Shown piece after piece: positions 52,257 through 61,016 of a stretch of 64,000 nucleotides of DNA. Every line of letters starts with the position of its first letter. Position 1 is the first letter of the stretch. The notes under the pieces were generated by a model. It was not told where the DNA came from. It did no database searches and saw only the letters and a program-made list of their open reading frames with translations. The translations under genes were made by a program, and so were the position numbers. This DNA comes from Sulfitobacter sp. SK012. GTDB taxonomy: Bacteria; Pseudomonadota; Alphaproteobacteria; Rhodobacterales; Rhodobacteraceae. The stretch lies in NCBI RefSeq assembly GCF_003352085.1, contig NZ_CP025807.1:1-64000 (forward strand). Direction: 5' to 3'.

Positions 52257-52589
52257 ATGAGTGCTACCCAACAGACGGGTGCGCCGTCGACGCCATCTAA
52301 CGACTACCACCAGGTTCCAGTTACCGGAAAACAGCTGGCCTATGCGCGGCAAATCTCTACGCGCACTGGCGTTGTTCTCCCTTGGGATGTTCAGCAGAAT
52401 CGCTACGCGCTTTCCCGTTGGATTGATACGCACAAGATCGCGAAACAAACCGGGCAGTTTTCGAACTACCCAAGTTCAAAACAGGTGGGCTTTGCCGAGC
52501 GAATTGCGCGCATGAAGCGACGCGAAGTGCCGCGGGAATGCTTTAGAGATCGTACGATAATGTCAAAGTGGATTGACGCAAATCTATGA
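52257..52589 (+). CDS. Small hypothetical protein, T4SS-plasmid type
   Basis: 110 residues, basic. It contains two similar units: VTGKQLAYARQISTRTGV...ALSRWIDTHK and SSKQVGFAERIARMKRREV...IMSKWIDANL, an internal duplication of about 45 residues (KQ-x-A-ARxI ... SxWIDxx). A strong AAGGAGAG lies 8 bp before the ATG. No enzyme motif; a nucleic-acid or protein-binding role is only a guess. It sits beside another T4SS-plasmid-type gene. Confidence 0.75.
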   Translation: MSATQQTGAPSTPSNDYHQVPVTGKQLAYARQISTRTGVVLPWDVQQNRYALSRWIDTHKIAKQTGQFSNYPSSKQVGFAERIARMKRREVPRECFRDRTIMSKWIDANL

Positions 52590-52596
52590 AAATAGG

Positions 52597-52611
52597 GTTA
52601 GTATTACTGAC
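52597..52611. promoter_or_regulatory. Palindrome-like element GTTAGTATTACTGAC
   Basis: 15-bp near-palindrome between the two convergent genes, similar to the perfect GTCAATATTATTGAC at 53566-53580. Function unknown. Confidence 0.35.
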
Positions 52612-52640
52612 TTATTTAACATAGTGCCTACTATGCGCGG

Positions 52641-53405
52641 TCAGTAGTTGACCTGTTCGAACCCATAATTGCCGACATAATCACGCCATTCCACAAAGAC
52701 AGAACGATGATAAATACTTGGGCAATTTGACCCCCAACGCTCTAAGCCAAGGTGGGCGTCCGGCAGGGCCTGTGGAGATGATCGCGACCAAAAAAAGTCG
52801 CCTTGTGTTTTGTAGGTTCCCAAATAAATGTTCGCCGAACGATTGCAGTCGCCATCGCGCCCAGATTCATGTTGACGGGCGTACCGAACATCAAAGACTC
52901 GGATGGAGCGTACGAAATTGAATTCTGGACCGCTGATATCTATGTCAGCGCGATCTTGAACCAGACGGGGAGCAAAATCGCCTTGGGCCAAAACACTGGG
53001 GTTTTCATTTCTTCGCAGAATTACGTGCTCAAGTATTGGCGCAAAGCTTCCATCCATCATTGGCACCGATTGAAGCGGAAGGTCCTTTCGTTCATCCGAT
53101 AATATATCATAGATTCGACCAAAGTGGCTTTCCGTTCGGTCGGTCTGGTATGAGGCACCCATAGGACAACGCCAAATCTGCAATGGAGGCTCAACGGGCC
53201 AAGGAGTGATGCGCCGGATGAATTCCGCGCGCGCGCGTGTACATGGAGCTGATGCCGGCCAGCCTCCCGACAAGCACAAAAGGATTGCGCAATCGATCTG
53301 GTAGGTTTGAGCATTGGCACGGGTCGCAAACCCGACGTTGGTAAAACACAGTGCCATCACGGCAGAAAGAAAGCATATTCTGAGTGAACCTAACATGGAG
53401 ACCAT
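52641..53405 (-). CDS. Exported hypothetical protein, T4SS-plasmid accessory type
   Basis: 254 residues (253 from the second Met region are also possible). Signal peptide with a hydrophobic core (CFLSAVMALCFTNVGFATRA) ending near ANAQ. The mature N-terminus has a striking cysteine-rich block: TYQIDCAILLCLSGGWPASA, then APCTRARAEFIRRITPWPVE and IWRCPMG. I associate this block with proteins encoded on conjugative plasmids of Rhodobacteraceae, but its role is not known to me. Probably periplasmic with disulfides. AT-rich inverted repeats lie upstream at 53444-53470. Confidence 0.75.
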   Translation of the reverse strand: MVSMLGSLRICFLSAVMALCFTNVGFATRANAQTYQIDCAILLCLSGGWPASAPCTRARAEFIRRITPWPVEPPLQIWRCPMGASYQTDRTESHFGRIYDILSDERKDLPLQSVPMMDGSFAPILEHVILRRNENPSVLAQGDFAPRLVQDRADIDISGPEFNFVRSIRVFDVRYARQHESGRDGDCNRSANIYLGTYKTQGDFFWSRSSPQALPDAHLGLERWGSNCPSIYHRSVFVEWRDYVGNYGFEQVNY

Positions 53406-53726
53406 CCTTATCAGAAGGGATGCCCCAGCATGCTATTAATAATATACTATTGCAACTCCAAATATAGTATTATATTTGGGCGCATAAGATTTATTATGTA
53501 AAATAAAAATGTGAGCAAGACGCGTGACCGGCCCAATGCACGACGTAATGACTATTATACGATAAGTCAATATTATTGACCTACTTTACCGAATTTCTCT
53601 ATGCCCCTTCCCTGAAGCGGCCATCAAGACCTGACATTTAGAGGCCCGCTCTGCGGGACGAAGCCGCCGTTAGCGGTGGTTCGACCAATGGCTGCTTTGC
53701 CGCAAGCGAGGTCGTGTTAGGCTTGT
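53406..53726. other. AT-rich regulatory region and degenerate repeat
   Basis: 320 bp. ATACTAT (53444-53450) and ATAGTAT (53464-53470) are inverted, 20 bp apart. A perfect palindrome GTCAATATTATTGAC is at 53566-53580. CTCTGCGGGACGAA at 53649-53662 also occurs at 57723-57736. No gene. Confidence 0.55.
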
Positions 53727-54293
53727 CTATTTCCGCAACATTGGAATCTTTAGCCCGTCATGGGATGATACCATCAGAATGCTAAATCGTTTCTGCCGCG
53801 TTTCTTCCCTTTTGGCGCTCATCACCCACCAGATTGAATCCCGCTTGTAGGAAGGTGCCAAACTGGAAAAGAAGGCCCACGCGGTTTGGTTTGCCATGAA
53901 CTGGACCTCAAACGCGGGGTCGAGCAGCATATTTCTGCTCTGCGATGTGTAGCCTTCTTTGTCGCTTCTGGAGTGAAAGAGCTGCAATCCCGCTGGCTTC
54001 ATCTTTCCAGCACCGATCAGCACATTGACTTTTTGAACATTAACCGCACTCCAAACGCTTTTCTGTTTGCGCGGGGTAAAGCGGATTTTGTAGCTCTGAT
54101 CATCAATCGATTTTCGGATGCCATCGATCCAGCCAAAACATAGCGCGACATCAACGGATGCAGACCAGGATATGCTCGGACGCCCGGTGTTCTTTTTATA
54201 GTACCCCACCCACAGTTCGTCGGCACTGGTACAATGGTCTTCCATCCAATCGTTAAACGCATCTTGCGTGGGGAAAAAGGCAGGGTCTTGCAT
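53727..54293 (-). CDS. YdeI/OmpD-associated family protein
   Basis: 188 residues. DELWVGYYKKNTGRPSISW, VDVALCFGWIDGIRKSID and RFTPRKQKSVWSAVN are hallmarks of the YdeI family, linked to peptide/bacteriocin protection in enterobacteria but biochemically unclear. Single gene, about 90 bp upstream (in map order) of the alpha/beta hydrolase. Confidence 0.88.
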   Translation of the reverse strand: MQDPAFFPTQDAFNDWMEDHCTSADELWVGYYKKNTGRPSISWSASVDVALCFGWIDGIRKSIDDQSYKIRFTPRKQKSVWSAVNVQKVNVLIGAGKMKPAGLQLFHSRSDKEGYTSQSRNMLLDPAFEVQFMANQTAWAFFSSLAPSYKRDSIWWVMSAKREETRQKRFSILMVSSHDGLKIPMLRK

Positions 54294-54383
54294 TGTCTTT
54301 CCCTTTACGGAGATGTGCGCCCACCATTCTTGATGATGGGCGCAACTATCGTGGTGTTTTATCGAAAGTTAGCTTGCTCTGAT

Positions 54384-55313
54384 TTACGCGAGCCAGTCCA
54401 GGATTGCTTTGGTCGTCTCTTCTGGCTTTTCTTCTTGAATCCAGTGGCCTGCGTCAATGCTGACAACGTCAACGTTTGGCACAAAATCACTCAGGTTTGG
54501 CGATTTTGGGATCACGTCATATTCTCCATAAATCATCAGCGCAGGATGCAAAACAATAGGATCAACCTCCGCCAAAAGATGCCAGTTGCGATCTAGGTTT
54601 CGATACCAGTTGATGCTGCCCGTGAAGCCAGAGACTTCGAATGCTTTGTCGAGCACAGACAGCTCGTCATCGCTCAAGAGTGGCTCACCGGCTGCCGTTT
54701 CGGACTCGGCCAGATTGATCATCATCATCCCCGGTTCTGGGGGCAGCAAAGGTTCATTTTTGCGGTAGAGGTTTTGCAGAAACTGCCGCCGGTTGGCCTC
54801 CAGAACCGCATCTGCCACGCCGGGCTTGCGGTTGAAATGCACCATGTAGTTATCTGGCCCCATAAAACTCTCGATCAATTCGACCCACGGTGTCTCTCCG
54901 CGTTCTTGATAAGGAAGCGCCAGAGCGATGACCTTGCTCACGCGCTTGGGGTGCAGCAACGCCATCCCCCAAACAACATTCGCACCCCAGTCATGACCAA
55001 CGAAAACGGCATCATCGTATCCAAAGTGATCAAGCAGCGCGACAAGATCACCAGTCAGATGTGTGAGATCATATGCGGTGACGTCAGTCGGTTGCGACGA
55101 ATGACCATAACCACGTTGATTGGGGACAATGACGTGATAGCCAGCGGCCGCAAGCGCGGACACTTGGTAACGCCATGAAAATGCATGCTCTGGCCAGCCG
55201 TGACATAGCACGATCGGATTCCCTGCATTTTCTCTTCCAGCTTCGAAGACTTCTAGTTCCACACCATTGACTGCGATCATGGTAGGTTGGGGGAAGTCAT
55301 TAGGATAAAACAT
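54384..55313 (-). CDS. Alpha/beta hydrolase, epoxide-hydrolase-like
   Basis: 309 residues. HGWPEHAFSWRYQ is the oxyanion-loop motif of epoxide hydrolases, GHDWGANVVWGMA holds the Asp nucleophile, and DAGHWIQEEKPEE the catalytic His. Soluble epoxide hydrolase or haloalkane-type ester chemistry is likely. ATG 55313 is preferred to 55343. Divergent from the WYL regulator, its likely controller. Confidence 0.88.
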   Translation of the reverse strand: MFYPNDFPQPTMIAVNGVELEVFEAGRENAGNPIVLCHGWPEHAFSWRYQVSALAAAGYHVIVPNQRGYGHSSQPTDVTAYDLTHLTGDLVALLDHFGYDDAVFVGHDWGANVVWGMALLHPKRVSKVIALALPYQERGETPWVELIESFMGPDNYMVHFNRKPGVADAVLEANRRQFLQNLYRKNEPLLPPEPGMMMINLAESETAAGEPLLSDDELSVLDKAFEVSGFTGSINWYRNLDRNWHLLAEVDPIVLHPALMIYGEYDVIPKSPNLSDFVPNVDVVSIDAGHWIQEEKPEETTKAILDWLA

Positions 55314-55476
55314 TAATATGCCATTTCTGCTTATTCGGGGCACTCAGATAGCGACGCTACACCTGATGCTCGGTTGGTTACTCGGTTTGTGTCAAACGCC
55401 CTACTGGCGTCGACATTCGTGACCTATGATGTAATGGTATCAAAATCTGACACCTTTGATCGATGGTACAAACAAA

Positions 55477-56196
55477 ATGAATGTACGCCTTCGCCAAGAA
55501 GCCATCATACGCAGCCTACGTCGCAATGGATCATCAACCATTGCCGCGCTTACCGAACAGGTCGGGGCATCGCGTAGCACCTTGTTGCGCGATATTAGTG
55601 CGCTACGGGATCAGGGTTTTGTCATTCATTCCGAACCCGGTCGCGGCGGAGGACTGCAACTTGATCCGCGTTCAGTTCAGACCGCGCCACGTCTTTCCGT
55701 GACCGAGGTGTTTGCGCTCTTAATCAGTGTCGCGTCTATGCGTGCGGCAGGAAACCTTCCATTTTCAAGCTTCGCTGATGCCGGACTTGCAAAGATCGAA
55801 AAGGCACTGCCGTCAGACAAAATTACCGATCTAAGGGATTTTCTGGACTGCCTGTATATCGGAGAATTAGCCCCGCAGGTGGACAGGTCCAACATTGGCA
55901 CAATGGACCCCGCCTTGCTCCCCGAATTCGAGGTAGCTTTCCTTCATCGATTGTATTTGCAGTTCGATTATTGCGATGTAAAAGGTGTGAGCAGCATACG
56001 AACGGTTGAGCCACAAGCGATGCTGATCCTGCCGCCGCTTTGGTATCTGGTAGCTTGGGATCCAGCGCGTGACGATTTCCGGCATTTCCGCATGGATCGG
56101 ATCAGAGAACCGCACTGTATCGAAGGAACGACATTTCGAAAAAGGCATGTCGTTTTCGACGATACCGTTCGACCTCTGGATAGCACACAACGCTAG
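55477..56196 (+). CDS. HTH/WYL-domain transcriptional regulator (YafY-like)
   Basis: 239 residues. N-terminal HTH_11: QEAIIRSLRRNGSSTIAALT then SRSTLLRDISALRDQGFVIH and GRGGGLQL. The C-terminal WYL region has PPLWYLVAWDPARDDFRHFRMDRI, whose WYLVAWD strand is typical. ATG 55477 is chosen over TTG 55456. Divergent from the hydrolase by about 160 bp. Confidence 0.88.
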   Translation: MNVRLRQEAIIRSLRRNGSSTIAALTEQVGASRSTLLRDISALRDQGFVIHSEPGRGGGLQLDPRSVQTAPRLSVTEVFALLISVASMRAAGNLPFSSFADAGLAKIEKALPSDKITDLRDFLDCLYIGELAPQVDRSNIGTMDPALLPEFEVAFLHRLYLQFDYCDVKGVSSIRTVEPQAMLILPPLWYLVAWDPARDDFRHFRMDRIREPHCIEGTTFRKRHVVFDDTVRPLDSTQR

Positions 56197-56554
56197 TATT
56201 TCCGATTATGGGACAGCGTCTGAACTGAATATCAACGCTCAATTTTGAAATCGCTCGGGCGATCAGATCCTAATCCACATATAATAGCGGACGTTCGCCG
56301 CGATGCAGAAAACTGGTAGAGTGGTCTCGTTACTGCCGTTCGCTGCGTTTGCAAACAAAATCATCGTCAAATCGGAGGGCGAGCGGCGGCTACGCGGGAC
56401 AAAGCAGAACTTCGCTGCGGGTGCACAAATGTCCGCTTCGACGTGCCGTACTGAAATCGACAGTTCTTGCCGATGACCGTAGCGCATGAGTTTCAGTGTA
56501 TTTCTACGCGCTGGGGCTAGGTGCAATTCTTAACTAGATGGCTGGCAGAATTCG
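56197..56554. other. Intergenic region, nothing firm
   Basis: 358 bp between convergent genes. Degenerate sequence with a CGTTCGCTGCGTTTG stretch (56338-56352) like that near 57750 (CTTTCGCTGCGTTTGG). No gene. Confidence 0.5.
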
Positions 56555-57118
56555 TTAAGCGACAGGTTTTTCAAAAGTATATACGGGACGCAGTCCGATA
56601 CCTTTTTCAACCGAACCCCACAGGTCCCTCTCTCCAAGGTACTTCATAGCGATCTTCTGGATTATTCGCTCTGACCCCGTATTTCCAGGTACGAATGACG
56701 CGTAGAAACGATTCCACCGCTCCTGAGACAAAAACCATTCGCGACTGGCAATCGCCGCCTCAAGGCCAACACCCTTACCCCAACTCTCTTGCTTATAGCC
56801 ATAGCCTAGCTCAAGGCGGTACCCATCGATATGCCCCGGCTCAAAGCCACAGAAGCCCAGCAATTCCCCCAATGGCGCGATTGCTTCTGAGTTCGAGCAA
56901 ACCGCCCATCCGCCAAAGTCTTCATCGGACCATTGCGCCATGTACAAGTCGATGTATTCCCGAGCATAGACCCTGCGCTCGTCATCTGTCTGGGGATCAT
57001 GAGGCAGCATCGCCATGACATTTGGATTTCCGAAAATGCCCCTGACCATGGGCTCAATGTCGTCATCCGAAAAGGGACGTAGCAGAAGCCTTTGCGTTTT
57101 CAGGGTTGGCACATCCAC
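56555..57118 (-). CDS. GNAT acetyltransferase (RimJ/RimL type)
   Basis: 187 residues from GTG 57118. LKTQRLLLRPFSDDDIEPM at the N-terminus, LGELLGFCGFEPG, ELGYGYKQESWGKGVGLEAA (acetyl-CoA loop) and FVPGNTGSERIIQKIAMKYL form the classic RimJ/L fold. It acetylates an amine, target unknown. The start is uncertain: the frame is open to an ATG at 57208, but the family sequence begins only at VPTLKTQRLLL. Confidence 0.85.
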   Translation of the reverse strand: MDVPTLKTQRLLLRPFSDDDIEPMVRGIFGNPNVMAMLPHDPQTDDERRVYAREYIDLYMAQWSDEDFGGWAVCSNSEAIAPLGELLGFCGFEPGHIDGYRLELGYGYKQESWGKGVGLEAAIASREWFLSQERWNRFYASFVPGNTGSERIIQKIAMKYLGERDLWGSVEKGIGLRPVYTFEKPVA

Positions 57119-57302
57119 AAGTGGTCTCCAATTCTTATAGTTAACTGATACCGTCCGCGCGTTACCCAAACCACGGCTATTCGAGGGCGCAGGTTTCGGA
57201 CAAATCAAACTCCGCTAAGCGGATAGAAGCAGACAATTGGGACCGAGTTAAGCTGTACGCGGAAACAAAGGTCGTCGCGGATATACCGCCAAACATCGCG
57301 CA

Positions 57303-57620
57303 TCAGGTCCAAGCAATTGCTGTCCCGACCAGCACCAAGCCCATCCCTGATAACTCTCTAAAGGTGTAAGTTTCATCGTAGTGAAGTACGGAAAATGCGC
57401 CAAGGAACACTACTTCAGCCCCCAAAATTCCAACGTAGATCAGTCCGAGCCGTTCATTTCTGAGCGCGAATACCTCAAATGTGGCTGCTGTTAAGAGCGC
57501 GGCCGCAATTATAAGAGCTAAGCCAAGAGTCGGAAGCTCAGCAAGTGACTTCATTGCGATCATGGCAACGCAATAGAAGAGGCCTGAAATCAGCGCGAGT
57601 ATGGCTACTGGTTGAAGCAT
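57303..57620 (-). CDS. Small multidrug-resistance-like membrane protein
   Basis: 105 residues with four hydrophobic helices (MLQPVAILALISGLFYCVAM, LGLALIIAAALLTAATFEVF, LGLIYVGILGAEVVFLGAFS, SGMGLVLVGTAIAWT). EFTLREL-like TYTFRELSGMGLVLVG matches SMR/EamA half-size transporters. ATG 57620 is chosen because upstream codons look non-coding. Single gene. Confidence 0.8.
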   Translation of the reverse strand: MLQPVAILALISGLFYCVAMIAMKSLAELPTLGLALIIAAALLTAATFEVFALRNERLGLIYVGILGAEVVFLGAFSVLHYDETYTFRELSGMGLVLVGTAIAWT

Positions 57621-57815
57621 TTTGAAGAACTCAAATTCCAACGACGAATTTATAGATGATGTAAGGTAAGCCACAGCACCTATTTTGGTCAATGAAAATG
57701 ACTAAACGACAGGTCACAGGTCACTCTGCGGGACGAAATGAGCTTTCGCTGCGTTTGGACCAATGTCAGGTTTTGGCAACAGGCTTTTGACTATCCAGCG
57801 AAAGCCGAATGTCGG

Positions 57816-58598
57816 CTAGCTCGGGTTGAAAAGGGCCTCTCTGAAATCCCTAAGAAATGGCACCTGCGAGCGGGCTTTTGCGATCAGTCCAAGATCGAGA
57901 TCGGCCGAAATAACGTCTTCAGCTTTGCCAGCGCGGGCCAAGTCTGTGCCGAAGGGGTCGACAATGCAACTCAAGCCGCAGAACCCATGGCCGTTTTCCG
58001 CGCCGCAGTAATTGGCATAAACCATGAACACGCCATTTTCGTAGGAGCGTGATGGGACGACGAAATTCGGCACTTGCTCCCAATCTTTGCCACCTGCCGT
58101 CGCAACGATGACAATTTCCGCGCCACCTAGCACTACGCTCCGCACGATTTCGGGGAACTCGCACTCATAGCAAATTATCATAGCAAGCGTTGCGCCCTCA
58201 AATTGGAAAAGGGAGAATCCAGACCCTGTTGCGAACCAGTCATGCTCCATCCCAGGTGGCAAAACCGTTTTGCGATGGTTTGCCAGTATCCTGCCGTGGT
58301 TGTCGATGAAAATGACTGAGTTATAGACGGTGTCGCCATCCCTTTCGGGGTATCCGTAGGCAATGGCGAGGCCGAGTTCTTTTGCAAGAGATTGAGCCTG
58401 TTGTGCGAAGTTCCCGTCTTGCGCCTCAGCGTATCGGTGCTGAGCTTCACCGACGTTGTAGCCGGACAAATACAATTCTGGAAAAACCAATAGGTTTGCG
58501 CCCTCAATTGCAGCCTGTCTGGTTTGCGCCTCAAGCAATCGAAAACGGTTATCCGTTCCTGCCAGACTTGCATCAACCTGCGCTATGGAAATTTTCAT
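57816..58598 (-). CDS. Carbon-nitrogen hydrolase (nitrilase superfamily)
   Basis: 260 residues with the catalytic triad Glu41 (VFPELYLSGYN), Lys110 (HRKTVLP) and Cys143 (IICYECEFPE). Likely an omega-amidase or aliphatic amidase rather than a true nitrilase. It is 21 bp after the MmgE/PrpD gene on the same strand. Confidence 0.92.
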   Translation of the reverse strand: MKISIAQVDASLAGTDNRFRLLEAQTRQAAIEGANLLVFPELYLSGYNVGEAQHRYAEAQDGNFAQQAQSLAKELGLAIAYGYPERDGDTVYNSVIFIDNHGRILANHRKTVLPPGMEHDWFATGSGFSLFQFEGATLAMIICYECEFPEIVRSVVLGGAEIVIVATAGGKDWEQVPNFVVPSRSYENGVFMVYANYCGAENGHGFCGLSCIVDPFGTDLARAGKAEDVISADLDLGLIAKARSQVPFLRDFREALFNPS

Positions 58599-58619
58599 CG
58601 TTTCGGTGTCTCCGCGTTC

Positions 58620-59954
58620 CTAAGTTTGAACCGGCGCAAAGATTAGTGATTGAAGAGCCCCTAATCCCTCTCCGTTGCCCAGTTGACCAACTGCTGTTTC
58701 CAATCCGTCCGCCCGGTCATTCCCTAGTTTGGGTCGTGCATAGGCATGAAATTTTGCTTTGACTTCCTCTTCCGTAACTGGGTTTTCCGGATCACCAAGC
58801 GCCTCGGTGTCACCAGAGGTGAGCTTTTGACCATTTTTAAGGGTCAACATGACACTCGAAATGCGGTTGGCAGGGAATGCCGCGTTGTAGGTGTCGCTCT
58901 CAATCACTGTCATGCCATCAGCAAGTCGTTTGATTTCCGGGTCGCTGAAGCTGTGCTCCATTACGTCATCAGGTGAAACCCGTCCACGAACCATGGCAAC
59001 TGCAGTCGGATAGGCGGTAGAGTATTGAGCCTCTTCGGTAGTTACTGGTGCTCGCTTGGCAAGACGTTTTGAGTTGTGGAAGGTAGTGATTTCGATCCTC
59101 TCGACCTCTTCAGAGCTCAAGTTATGGGCTAGCTTGAGATCAAGAACAGCCTGAACCGGCGGCTGCGCCCACCTGCAAATAGGGTAGTGCTTGTAGTATT
59201 GTTCCGTGATGCGCCAAATCTGTCCCAAATCATCCCACAGGTCAGAAACGTCATCCCCTTCAACGGTAACTGCCGGCGCTCCTGTAAACCCTTCTGCAGC
59301 AAGGTAGGCTGCCGATACGCCCGCCATTGCGCCCCAGCCAGAGCCATCCTTCACCATTGTTGGCGCGTCAATGACCCGCATCATTTGGCTGCGTGGTCCG
59401 TGGTATTCGGCAATGCCAATCGCCTCACGGGTCTCGGCGCTACCCAGCCCCAAGGTCCGCGCTCCAAGGGCGGCAGCCGCAATGGTGATCCAAGCACCCG
59501 AGGTGTGATAGTCACACGCGGTACGGTGCAGTGCGATCCCGGCACGCGTCCCGATCTCATAGCCGACGACCAAGGACGCAAGAAACGCTCTGTCGTCTTT
59601 GAGCTGCTCGGCTTGCGTGAATGACAACAGCGCAGGTAACACCCCACAGCCCACATGGCCTTTCGTCAGCTTGTGACCGTCATGTGCATCCAGGGCATCA
59701 ATTGTAATGCCCCCTGCAAGCGCTGCCCCAGCCGGACTGACCAGCCGTCCATCAAAGAGCATCGGAACCTTGCGTTGCCCTGGCGCGAAATGCTCGGCCG
59801 CGTGGTTACGCATAATGCGCGACATCGACGTTTCTGTTGCTCCGGCCGCGACCCCAAGAAGATCCAACAGCCACTTTCGGCCAAGTCCAAGCATCTCTTC
59901 TGGAATGTTGTCAGCATCAGCCGAATGTAGAAATTCGCTAAAGATTTGTGACAT
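58620..59954 (-). CDS. MmgE/PrpD family protein
   Basis: 444 residues. Matches the 2-methylcitrate dehydratase/cis-aconitate decarboxylase fold: LLDLLGVAAGATETSMSRIM, DALDAHDGHKLTKGHVGCGV, GIAEYHGPRSQMMRVIDAPT, KHYPICRWAQPP. Members eliminate water or CO2 from branched acids. Outside a prp operon and next to an amidase, its substrate is unknown. ATG 59954 is preferred to 59972. Confidence 0.9.
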   Translation of the reverse strand: MSQIFSEFLHSADADNIPEEMLGLGRKWLLDLLGVAAGATETSMSRIMRNHAAEHFAPGQRKVPMLFDGRLVSPAGAALAGGITIDALDAHDGHKLTKGHVGCGVLPALLSFTQAEQLKDDRAFLASLVVGYEIGTRAGIALHRTACDYHTSGAWITIAAAALGARTLGLGSAETREAIGIAEYHGPRSQMMRVIDAPTMVKDGSGWGAMAGVSAAYLAAEGFTGAPAVTVEGDDVSDLWDDLGQIWRITEQYYKHYPICRWAQPPVQAVLDLKLAHNLSSEEVERIEITTFHNSKRLAKRAPVTTEEAQYSTAYPTAVAMVRGRVSPDDVMEHSFSDPEIKRLADGMTVIESDTYNAAFPANRISSVMLTLKNGQKLTSGDTEALGDPENPVTEEEVKAKFHAYARPKLGNDRADGLETAVGQLGNGEGLGALQSLIFAPVQT

Positions 59955-59972
59955 CCCAATTTTCCCACGCAA

Positions 59973-60362
59973 GGTAATTTGGAGTCAGTAAATGACGCCG
60001 AAGAACGTGATACTTAGACAAAACCGACATAAGCCGACGAAACTGCCAAAGCGCAGTTCCTATTCACCAGGAACGGCCATTGGGCGCAGGAGCAGAAAAT
60101 CAGCACTTTGGGCTCCTTGCCGCCATTAGATCGGTCGCAGCATTTTGGCCATCAGGCGGCATGGCCTTCGACGAGGACGGCCCATACCGGCCATTCGCCC
60201 ATCGTCGCTCATGCCGCACTGCGGCCCGCCAGACCGGCCATTCGCCGCAACCGCGAAATCAAGAGGTTTGCGAATTCACGGTTCGCGGACTGAGTTAGCT
60301 TTAGCTGCAATTGCGCCAATGACGGCTTTCGGTTTTTGGCACCGACATATTGCTATCCCGCG
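59973..60362. other. Non-coding region carrying a 75-bp dispersed repeat
   Basis: 390 bp. It contains repeat copy A (60110-60184). No gene is supported; the open frames here are overlapping, low-complexity repeat translations. Confidence 0.65.
60110..60184 (+). repeat. Dispersed intergenic repeat, copy A
   Basis: 75 bp beginning GGGCTCCTTGCCGCC and ending GACGAGGACGGCCCA. 74 of 75 positions match copy B (61621-61695). A diverged copy C lies at about 63337-63411. Confidence 0.85.
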
Positions 60363-61016
60363 TCAGCCAAACTGACGTTTTCGGTAGCACAGAGCATAAG
60401 CTTGATCGGACGAATGATCATGGCCTGCCTTGTTGTACATGGGAACTTCAACCAAAGTCAGGTCCGTAATTGCGCCGCGCGCTTCAAGGTCGCGGATCAC
60501 TGGGTCGAAGTCAGCCTCTAAGTAGAATGTCTTGTTAACTCCGATGATAAAAAGCGCATCCGGTCGAGCAATGTCGAGAAGGCTTTCGAGTGGGGCTGGT
60601 CCTAAATGCCCGGACGTGAACGTTCCAGCAGACACAACCGCTCCATAGGCGTTCTTGATGGGGCCAAGGTCGGCCATCAGATCGGCTTGGATCGTCTTCC
60701 TGTATAGTGCCTTGCTGCGCGAGATTGCCAACATCTCTTCAGAGATATCAATGCCGTCAATCTGTTCGGGGCTTACCGCCAATGCCTCCGCTACTAGGCC
60801 GGTTCCGCAGCCGATATCAGCGATAGGTACATGGTCAGTATCAGCATTTTCCCGGTACAAAGTTGCAATAGCATTGGGGTATTCCCAGCCCAAAGCGCGT
60901 GCGAATTCGTCGTCATATGTCTCAGCGAACTCGTCGTAGTAGACTTTGTTGTCCTGCGGTGTCGCAAGTTTATATGCGTTTTCGAGGAGTGTCTGCCCCT
61001 TGCTCTTTGCTGTCAT
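60363..61016 (-). CDS. Class I SAM-dependent methyltransferase
   Basis: 217 residues. VPIADIGCGTGLVAEALA is the SAM-binding motif I, with IDGIDISEEMLAISR (motif II acidic). The N-terminus YYDEFAETYDDEFARALGWE is common in small-molecule methyltransferases. Target unknown. Starts with a 4-bp overlap on the membrane protein gene (ATGA). Confidence 0.88.
   Translation of the reverse strand: MTAKSKGQTLLENAYKLATPQDNKVYYDEFAETYDDEFARALGWEYPNAIATLYRENADTDHVPIADIGCGTGLVAEALAVSPEQIDGIDISEEMLAISRSKALYRKTIQADLMADLGPIKNAYGAVVSAGTFTSGHLGPAPLESLLDIARPDALFIIGVNKTFYLEADFDPVIRDLEARGAITDLTLVEVPMYNKAGHDHSSDQAYALCYRKRQFG

Noticed and set aside
60080..60375. Several overlapping short frames around the 75-bp repeat
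   Set aside because: Frames overlap each other, translate repeat DNA and have no family signs.
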